Of a stretch of DNA of 29,747 bases, positions 24,004 through 29,747 are shown one piece after another (position 1 is the first letter of the stretch; each line of letters starts with the position of its first letter). Below the pieces are notes generated by a model. That model did no database searches. It had not been told where the DNA came from and saw only the letters and a list, made by a program, of their open reading frames with translations. Source of the stretch: an uncultured Clostridium sp. (lineage in GTDB: Bacteria > Bacillota > Clostridia > TANB77 > CAG-508); NCBI GenBank assembly GCA_947057505.1, contig CAMSEM010000006.1:1-29747 (forward strand). Reading direction: 5' to 3'. Made by a program: the position numbers and the translations under genes.

Positions 24004-25167
24004 ATGAATTTTAAAGTAACTGATAAAATAGAATATATAGGTGTAAATGATAAAACAATAGATCTATTTGAAAGCCAATATAGTGTACCAAATGGGGTAT
24101 CGTACAACTCATATATTATTAAAGATGAAAAAATTGTAGTAATGGATACAGTAGATAAAAGAGCAACCAATGAGTGGTTTGAAAACATAGAAGCATCTTT
24201 AAAAGAACAAAATATAGACTATTTAGTAATTTCACATTTAGAACCAGACCATTCTGCAAACATACAATTATTAGCAGAAAAATATCCCAATATGAAAATT
24301 ATCTTAAACCAAAGAGCAGAAAGTATGATGAAGCAATTTTTTGATTTGGATTTATCTAATAGGTATATTATTGTAAAAGAAGGAGATATTATTGATTTAG
24401 GAGAGCATAAATTGCAATTCTTTATGGCACCTATGGTACACTGGCCAGAAGTAATGGTAACTTACGAACAAACACAAAAAATTTTATTTAGTGCAGATGC
24501 ATTTGGAAAATTTGGAACTTTAGAAACCAAAGAAGATTGGACAAGCGAAGCAAGAAGATATTATATTAACATTGTAGGAAAATATGGAGTGCAAGTTCAG
24601 CAATTATTAAAAAAAGTTGCAAACATAGATATAAAAACAATATGTCCATTACATGGCCCTATTTTAAAAGAAAATTTAAGTTATTATATCAATAAATATA
24701 ATACATGGAGTAGTTATCAGCCAGAAGAAAATGGAATATTAATAGCATATAATTCTATTCATGGAAATACTAAAAAAGCCATAGAAACATTAGAAAAAAT
24801 ATTAGAAGAAAATGGGGAAAAAAGAATAATAGTAAAAGACTTAGCAAGAGATAATATGGAAGAAACAGTAGCAAATGCATTTCAATTTGATAAACTAATT
24901 ATTGCTTCTCCAACATATGACGCAGGGCTATTTCCAACTACAGAAAAATTTTTAAACCACTTAAAACATAAAAATTATCAAAATAGAAAAGTGGGCATTA
25001 TAGAAAATGGATCATGGGCACCTATGGCAGCCAAACTTATAAAAGAAATACTAAACGACATGAAAAATATTAATTTATGTCATACAGAAGTTACAATAAA
25101 AACAAAATTAAATGAAGAATCAAAACAAAAAATGCAAGAATTAGTAAAAGAAATTTTAAATAAATAG
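24004..25167 (+). CDS. fprA: A-type flavoprotein / flavo-diiron O2-NO reductase
   Basis: It reduces O2 to water (or NO to N2O), protecting an anaerobe. The N-terminal metallo-beta-lactamase-like domain (residues 1-245) carries the diiron ligands: HLEPDHS (about 79-85), the next His in MVHWPEVM (about 146) and HGPI (about 218). The C-terminal flavodoxin-like domain (about 248-387) starts ILIAYNSIHGNTKKAIE, the FMN loop. Its 387 residues are typical. AAAGGAA precedes the ATG. Rubredoxin follows 13 bases downstream, an established electron donor for this family, so the two form one unit. Confidence 0.94.
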   Translation: MNFKVTDKIEYIGVNDKTIDLFESQYSVPNGVSYNSYIIKDEKIVVMDTVDKRATNEWFENIEASLKEQNIDYLVISHLEPDHSANIQLLAEKYPNMKIILNQRAESMMKQFFDLDLSNRYIIVKEGDIIDLGEHKLQFFMAPMVHWPEVMVTYEQTQKILFSADAFGKFGTLETKEDWTSEARRYYINIVGKYGVQVQQLLKKVANIDIKTICPLHGPILKENLSYYINKYNTWSSYQPEENGILIAYNSIHGNTKKAIETLEKILEENGEKRIIVKDLARDNMEETVANAFQFDKLIIASPTYDAGLFPTTEKFLNHLKHKNYQNRKVGIIENGSWAPMAAKLIKEILNDMKNINLCHTEVTIKTKLNEESKQKMQELVKEILNK

Positions 25168-25180
25168 GAGGTGAAAAAAT

Positions 25181-25318
25181 ATGAAATACGAATGTACAAT
25201 TTGTGGATATATATATGATGAAGCTGTAGAAGGCATTAAATTTGAAGACTTACCAGCAGAATGGGTATGCCCATTATGCGGAGTGGGAAAAGACATGTTC
25301 AAAAAAGTAGAAGAATAA
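25181..25318 (+). CDS. Rubredoxin
   Basis: A 45-residue rubredoxin. Iron is held by CTICGY (Cys 5 and 8) and CPLCG (Cys 33 and 36 by my count), and the characteristic segment FEDLPAEWVCP sits before the second pair. At 45 residues it is slightly short for the family (about 52), lacking some residues between the two loops. AGGAGGTG precedes the ATG. It would pass electrons from an NADH-rubredoxin oxidoreductase to the flavo-diiron protein encoded just upstream. Confidence 0.95.
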   Translation: MKYECTICGYIYDEAVEGIKFEDLPAEWVCPLCGVGKDMFKKVEE

Positions 25319-25324
25319 AAAAAA

Positions 25325-25348
25325 CTAACTATACAATTGTATGGTTAG
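25325..25348 (+). terminator. Hairpin after rubredoxin
   Basis: CTAACTATACAATTGTATGGTTAG is a near-perfect palindrome. There is no T run, so termination is uncertain. Confidence 0.4.
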
Positions 25349-25530
25349 GCTTAAATTTAAAATAGTGAATGTTTATTCTATATTACAAGTTTTTTAGGTT
25401 GAAGCATTTTCTAATTACATTAGTTCAAATAAATACAAAAAGGTAGTTAAAAAGTAAAAAACAAAAGTAATAAATTGCCATAATAAACAATAAACTTAAC
25501 TAAACAAAATGAAAGAAGGGCAAATTAAAA

Positions 25531-25698
25531 ATGAAAAAAAACTTATCTACCAATTTGCAAAGCGCAAAGAAACCATATCAAATACAAGTAGAAGGAATAA
25601 CTGTTAACTTAGAATACATGAAGAACAATAAAACTTTTGAAGAATGCATGTTAAATATTTTAAAATCGAAGGCAATAAATTTATCAATAACAGATTGA
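25531..25698 (+). CDS. 55-residue small protein of mobile-element type (TnpW-like)
   Basis: The frame begins MKKNLSTNLQ and contains a short beta-turn-beta segment (YQIQVEGITVNLEYM) followed by a helix (TFEECMLNILKSKAI). That pattern recalls small transposon-encoded proteins of the TnpW type found in Clostridia elements. GAAGGG lies about ten bases before the ATG. A perfect terminator (25699-25725) follows directly. Given the serine recombinase 2 kb away it may belong to the same element, but no boundaries are visible. I am not sure of the family. Confidence 0.5.
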   Translation: MKKNLSTNLQSAKKPYQIQVEGITVNLEYMKNNKTFEECMLNILKSKAINLSITD

Positions 25699-25725
25699 AT
25701 AGTGGGTAATTCCCACTATTTTTTT
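25699..25725 (+). terminator. Terminator after the small 25531 gene
   Basis: ATAGTGGG-TAAT-TCCCACTAT followed by a T run. Confidence 0.85.
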
Positions 25726-25772
25726 AGTTTACAAAACAAAACTAAATATGGTAAAATACTAAAAATAAAAAC

Positions 25773-25980
25773 TTAGCATTAAGAACCATTACATCCACTA
25801 TAGTAGGAGAAGAGCTAGACAGCACTATTTTTGTTTCTATTGTATTTTTAGGAACAATGGAATTTGCAAACTTACTACAAATGGGACTAAATATGTTTTG
25901 TATCAAGGTATTGTTTGAAGGAATACTAACACCAGTTACCTACAAGGTAATTAATATAGTAAAAAGAAAAGAACTACAAT
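25773..25980 (+). pseudogene. C-terminal fragment of a YhhQ/VUT-type queuosine-precursor transporter
   Basis: The frame, open from 25755 to a TAG at 26031, encodes LALRTITSTIVGEELDST (about 25773-25826), FVSIVFLG and LTPVTYKVINIVKRKE. These are the last two helices and the end of the VUT family transporter, which imports queuosine precursors. The N-terminal two thirds are missing and no start is present, so it is a relic. It runs, in a different frame, straight into the LTA-synthase-like relic. Confidence 0.7.
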
Positions 25981-25999
25981 TAATTGTAAAAATAAATTT

Positions 26000-27659
26000 A
26001 GCTACATATATTTCAATGTTATTTATGCAATAGCAACAGCTATAATATATGCTAATTTCCTTTACTATAGTTATTCTACAAACTTTTTATCATTTTACCA
26101 AATAGAAAATGTAAAATACGCAAAAGAAACAGGCAGTGGACTAGCTTGTACTATTAATATAAAAAGTACAGTAATATTTTTAATTGATAATATCATTATA
26201 GCCTTATTAAGCATACTAGCATGCAAAAAATTAAAAAGAACATCTTACAACAATAAAATATTTAAAGCAGTACTAATACTAATTATTTTATTACTTAATA
26301 TTTTTATTGTAAAAGATAAAATAAATGATATTTATACATCAAAAGGATACAATAAATCACTAATTATTCAAGATGCATCAATTTATTACTATCACTATGA
26401 AGATGCCAAAGACTATTTTTCTAGCATGTTTATAAAAGAAAAAGTAGATGAAGAAAGATTAAAAATATATATGAGGAAAACTTAAATTCAAAAGTAAAAG
26501 AAACAAAATATACAGGAATTGCCAAAGATTGTAATGTAATTATTCTACAATTAGAGAGGTTAAATGAGTATATTATAGGAAAAAAGTTAATGGAAAAGAA
26601 ATAACACCTAACTCAAACCAATTTTTTGAAAATAGCATATATTGCAGTAATATGTATAATCAATGGCTTGGAACAATGACAGACTTAGAATTTGAAATGG
26701 AAAACTCAATGTACCCATTAGAAAATGGATATGTACTTCAAAAATACTATGGAAATATCTGGTTGGATATTTACACAACATTAAGAAACAAAGGATATTA
26801 CACCTCATTTATGCACCCTAATACCAGTAAATTTTGGAACAGAGAAGAAGTATACAATACTGGTTACCATATAGATGAATATAACGATATTAATAAATTT
26901 CCTAATATCGAATCAGCAGGAGAATTTTATTCAGATGAAGGATTTTTGGAAGAAGCAGTTTCTATTATGAATTCATATGAAGGGAATTTTTGCACAACTC
27001 TAGTAAGTGTAACAACACATATCCCATTTTACCTAACTGGAGTATCAAACCTAGAAGACAAAACAACAATTAAACAAGAAGATATAAAAGAATATGAAGA
27101 TGAAACATTTAGAAATTACTTAATATCCTGTAATTTTGTAGACTATGCATTTGGAAAGTTTATAAAAAATCTAGAAGAAACAGGACTAATGCAAAAAAGT
27201 ATACTTGTTGTTTATGGAGACCATGGTGCAGGACTTGCATGCACAAATGAACTAAAAAAATTATATGCAGAAAATGAAATAGCCTATACAGAATTTGAAA
27301 ATTGTACAAAAGATACCCACATACCTTTTGGAATAAAAATACCTAATGTAAATGAAAATTATACTATTAATGAAGCGGTATCTAAAATTGATATAAAACC
27401 AACTATATTAGATTTATTAGGAATAGAAAACAACTTTTCAATTGGAGATACTATATTTTCTAAAAAAGATTATTCTTTTATAAAAGGATTAGGATATGTA
27501 ACAAGCAAAAATTATTGTATTAATGGTAAATATTATGACAGAAATACACTAAAAGAGATAGAGGCAACAGAAGAACTACAAAAATTATTAAAGCAAATGG
27601 AAGATGAAATTTACTTATCAGATGCCATCATAAAAAATGATTTGATAGGTAAAAAATAA
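26000..27659 (+). pseudogene. LTA-synthase-like sulfatase, truncated and frameshifted
   Basis: The C-terminal part (26652-27659) is a recognisable lipoteichoic-acid-synthase-family enzyme: the GTMTDLEFEMENSMYPL segment, FWNREEVYNTG, VYGDHGAG (metal ligands D and H) and the end of the fold. Upstream, in the third frame, are membrane helices and the juxtamembrane helix typical of the family, but the first helices are absent. Two indels break the frame: in the TA run at 26466-26472 and in the A run at 26580-26585. The usual Thr/Ser nucleophile position is Arg (LERLNE). None of these breaks involves CGG. It is decaying next to other relics and is probably not functional. Confidence 0.75.
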
Positions 27660-27696
27660 AATATTTTGTATTAAGTAAGCAAAGACAAGTAGTAAT

Positions 27697-27754
27697 AAAA
27701 TCCCTCAAAAGTTAATAAACTTAAAAATAAGTAATTAACGCATGGGGGATTTTT
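27697..27754 (+). promoter_or_regulatory. Foldback covering the ribosome site of the recombinase
   Basis: AAAATCCC (27697-27704) pairs with GGGATTTT (27746-27753), with an inner GTTAAT/ATTAAC pair. The GGGGG ribosome site lies in the right arm, so the start of the recombinase could be masked. Confidence 0.5.
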
Positions 27755-29447
27755 ATGGCAGGAAGAAAATCAAAATATGCTTCTAATGAAAAAGTAGCAA
27801 ACCAAAAAATATGGTCGGTTGCAGCTTATATTAGACTTTCACAAGAAGATTCAGATAATGGAGTAGAAAAGCAAGAAAGTAATAGTGTAACAAGCCAAAA
27901 AACATTATTAAATGAATTTATAAAAGAACATCAAGATTTAGTAGTCTATAACACCTATATAGATGATGGATTTACAGGAACAGACTTTAATAGACCTTCA
28001 TTTCAACGATTATTAAAAGACATACAAAGCGGAAATGTTAACTGTGTTATTGTAAAGGATTTATCAAGACTTGGAAGAAACTACATAGAAGTAGGAAATT
28101 ATATAGAGCAAGTCTTCCCACTATTTAATATTAGGTTTATAGCCATTAATGATGGAATAGATAGCTTTAAAAATCCAGCAAGTACCAATACCATTTTAGT
28201 ACCATTTAAAAACTTAATGAATGATGAATATGCAAGAGATACTTCTATAAAAATAAGAACTTCTTTAAATGGAAAAAAGAAAAAAGGAGAATTTATAGGA
28301 GCATTTCCGGCCTATGGATATGTAAAAGACAGTAAAGATAAGCATAAATTAGTAATAGATGAAACGGCAGCACAGATTGTTAAAAAAATTTTTGACTGGC
28401 ATGTTAATAAAGGATTAGGAAAAATAGCAATTTGCCATAAATTAAATGAATTAGGCATTTTAAACCCAACAGGACACAAAAAATTAGAATTAGGGCAAAA
28501 CTATAGTAACTATGGAATTCAAGGTAATACATATACTTGGACACCTTCTACAGTACGAAATATTTTAAATAATGAAGTATATTGCCGGCAATACTGTTCA
28601 AGGAAAAAGAAGAACAAAAAGCTACAAAATACATAAAGTAGAAAACGTTCCAGAAGAAGAATGGATAAGAGTAGAAAATACCCATGCCCCAATTATAGAT
28701 AAGCAAACATTTCAAAAAGCACAGGAAATAGCAATGCAAGATACAAGAATACAAGCTAAAACACAAGGCTTATCTGTATGGGCAGGAAAACTAAAATGTG
28801 CAGACTGCAAAAGAGCAATGAACAAAAAAAGCAGTACCAATAAAAGCGGAAAATCGTATGAATACTATATTTGTAGCACCTATCGAAAAAAATCTAATCA
28901 ATTATGTACTAAACATACCATAAAAATAGAGCAATTAGAAAAAGCAGTAATGCAAGCTATCAATCTACATATTTCCGTATTAATAAATGTAGAAAGACTT
29001 TTTGAGGAACTAGATAATTGTAGTTTTCAAAGAGAAAAAGAGCAAACTAGCCCAAATATCATAATAACAAAGCAAAATGAAATAGCTAAAATAGCAAACT
29101 TTAAAAAGGCATTATATGAAGACTGGAAAAACGAAGATATTACAAGAGAAGAATATTTAGAATATAAGCAAAAGTACGAAGCAGATATAGAAAGGTTAAA
29201 ACAAAATATTAAAAGCCTTCTAAAAGAAGAACAAAAATCTCAAAATGAGATAAAAAACGAATGGGTAGAAACGTTCAGAAAGCAAAAGAAAATAGAAAAG
29301 CTATCAAGAGATATAATGATGGAACTAATAGAATGTATTTATGTACATGAAAATGGAGAGATTACTATAAGGTTTAAATTTGAAAATGAATTTAGTACCA
29401 TAATAGAGAAAAAGAAGAAATGGAATAAACAAAATCCCTGTCATTAA
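27755..29447 (+). CDS. Large serine recombinase (Tn4451/TndX-like), read through a +1 shift at CGG
   Basis: A site-specific integrase/excisionase of the large serine type. The resolvase domain starts AAYIRLSQED (catalytic Ser about residue 30), with DDGFTGTDFNRPSFQRLL and VKDLSRLGRNYIE. The recombinase domain follows with GAFPAYGY and the DNA-binding ILNNEVY region. At 28586-28588 the frame reads TGC CGG CAA and would end at 28636. Skipping the C gives CGNTVQGKRRTKS, the usual sequence, and continues through a zinc ribbon (KCADCKRAM .. YYICSTYRKKSNQLC) and a coiled-coil tail to 29447. The joined length is 563 residues, normal for the family. No attachment sites are apparent. Confidence 0.88.
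28586..28588 (+). other. CGG +1 shift site in the serine recombinase
   Basis: TGC CGG CAA becomes TGC-(C)-GGC-AAT, restoring the conserved Gly before NTVQGK. Confidence 0.86.
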
Positions 29448-29504
29448 AAAAATTTAGATAACTATATGAAAAATGAATCTACTATAAGTTAGTAATAACA
29501 AGAA

Positions 29505-29545
29505 GACAACTAGAAATTAGAAAAGACTAACTTCTAGTTGTTTTC
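29505..29545. terminator. Bidirectional terminator between the recombinase and the SOD-like gene
   Basis: GACAACTAGAAATTAG pairs with CTAACTTCTAGTTGTTTTC around AAAAGA. The stop of the minus-strand gene (29534-29536) lies in the right arm. Confidence 0.7.
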
Positions 29546-29747
29546 AATTTTTCCACATGCAATTTTAGTTCCAGAATTTCCGGCTTGGCTGCGAAGTAAA
29601 ATCATCAGGCATGTCATGTATAATAACTACCTTCCCAATAATATCCTTTATTTCAAATTTATTAATTAAAACACGCATGTAAGCATAACCATTATTCTCA
29701 ATAAGTGGCGGTAAGTCACCAATATGGAATGGGTGAGGACAATTGTT
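29534..29747 (-). CDS. Cu/Zn superoxide dismutase-like protein, C-terminal end, with a +1 shift at CGG (partial)
   Basis: The gene runs on the minus strand from beyond the right edge to a TAG at 29534-29536. Visible residues include CPHPFHIGDLPPL (metal-binding His and the G-D-L-P motif) and VVIIHDMPDDFT (the copper-type His), a pattern of bacterial SodC-like proteins. At 29582-29580 the minus frame reads AGC CGG AAA and would end at a TAA (29567-29565). Skipping the C gives PSGNSGTKIACG, the conserved end with the Cys. Bacterial SodC-like proteins of this kind in Firmicutes often lack dismutase activity; activity here is not established. The N-terminal half is outside the window. Confidence 0.85.
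29580..29582 (-). other. CGG +1 shift site in the SOD-like gene (minus strand)
   Basis: AGC CGG AAA becomes AGC-(C)-GGA-AAT, restoring SGNSG. It is the only site on the minus strand. Confidence 0.86.

Noticed and set aside
26466..26590. CGG-type shift in the LTA-synthase-like gene
   Set aside because: No CGG is present at either break; the shifts are in TA and A runs, and the gene is also truncated and has lost its nucleophile.
29575..29600. A fourth copy of the structured repeat (GGCTTGGCTGCGAAGTAA)
   Set aside because: The similarity is short and the bases are explained by the SOD-like coding sequence.
1..29747. tRNA and rRNA genes
   Set aside because: I looked for a T-arm consensus and for rRNA-like conserved blocks on both strands and saw none.

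Overview
The window comes from a very AT-rich anaerobic Firmicute, most likely an uncultured member of the Clostridia. The evidence is a ferredoxin-dependent 2-oxoacid oxidoreductase, a flavo-diiron protein with rubredoxin, the clostridial minD-minE-rodA order, and a mraZ-rsmH-ftsL-PBP division cluster. Arg is written almost entirely as AGA, CGG is nearly absent, and TAA, TAG and TGA all act as stops. I cannot name a genus.

Layout: 1-346 holds a broken ATPase fragment (minus), a sigma-A promoter and a structured repeat. 347-3683 is the por operon (gamma, delta, alpha, beta), with structured spacers and a strong terminator. 3865-6965 carries cca, a pilin-like envelope protein and the C-terminal remnant of a PD-(D/E)XK transposase/nuclease. 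7257-9833 is minD-minE-rodA. 10048-15647 holds dusB, a LolA/GerS-like membrane protein, an orphan mazF, a sortase, an HD hydrolase, a membrane protein and trmL. 15900-19131 is an accessory stretch: two small membrane-protein genes with similar leaders, and a VbhA-like/Fic pair split by an opposite-strand KilA-N gene. 19309-23927 is mraZ-rsmH-ftsL-PBP. 24004-25318 is fprA plus rubredoxin. 25531-29447 is a decaying or mobile region: a small element-type ORF, fragments of a queuosine-precursor transporter, an LTA-synthase-like pseudogene and a large serine recombinase. The right edge holds the end of a Cu/Zn-SOD-like gene (minus).

Main discovery: four otherwise intact genes (rodA, the division PBP, the serine recombinase and the SOD-like gene) are each interrupted by +1 frameshifts, six in total, on both strands. 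Every shift sits exactly at an in-frame CGG codon, and skipping its C restores the conserved protein with glycine (GGN) at the site. In roughly 8,500 codons I find only one other in-frame CGG, at codon 5 of the membrane-protein gene at 15900. In the PBP the catalytic KTG motif lies after three successive sites, so no active enzyme forms without passing all three. This looks like a genome-wide decoding rule in which CGG is unassigned and CGGN is read as Gly by +1 shift or four-base decoding, rather than ordinary pseudogenes. The real pseudogene nearby (LTA synthase-like) has indels of a different kind, in TA and A tracts, and serves as an internal contrast.

A second theme is structured intergenic DNA: a three-copy repeat family built of short hairpins with RAA triloops (198-309, 12338-12447, 20111-20207), and a 126-bp imperfect palindrome between porD and porA.
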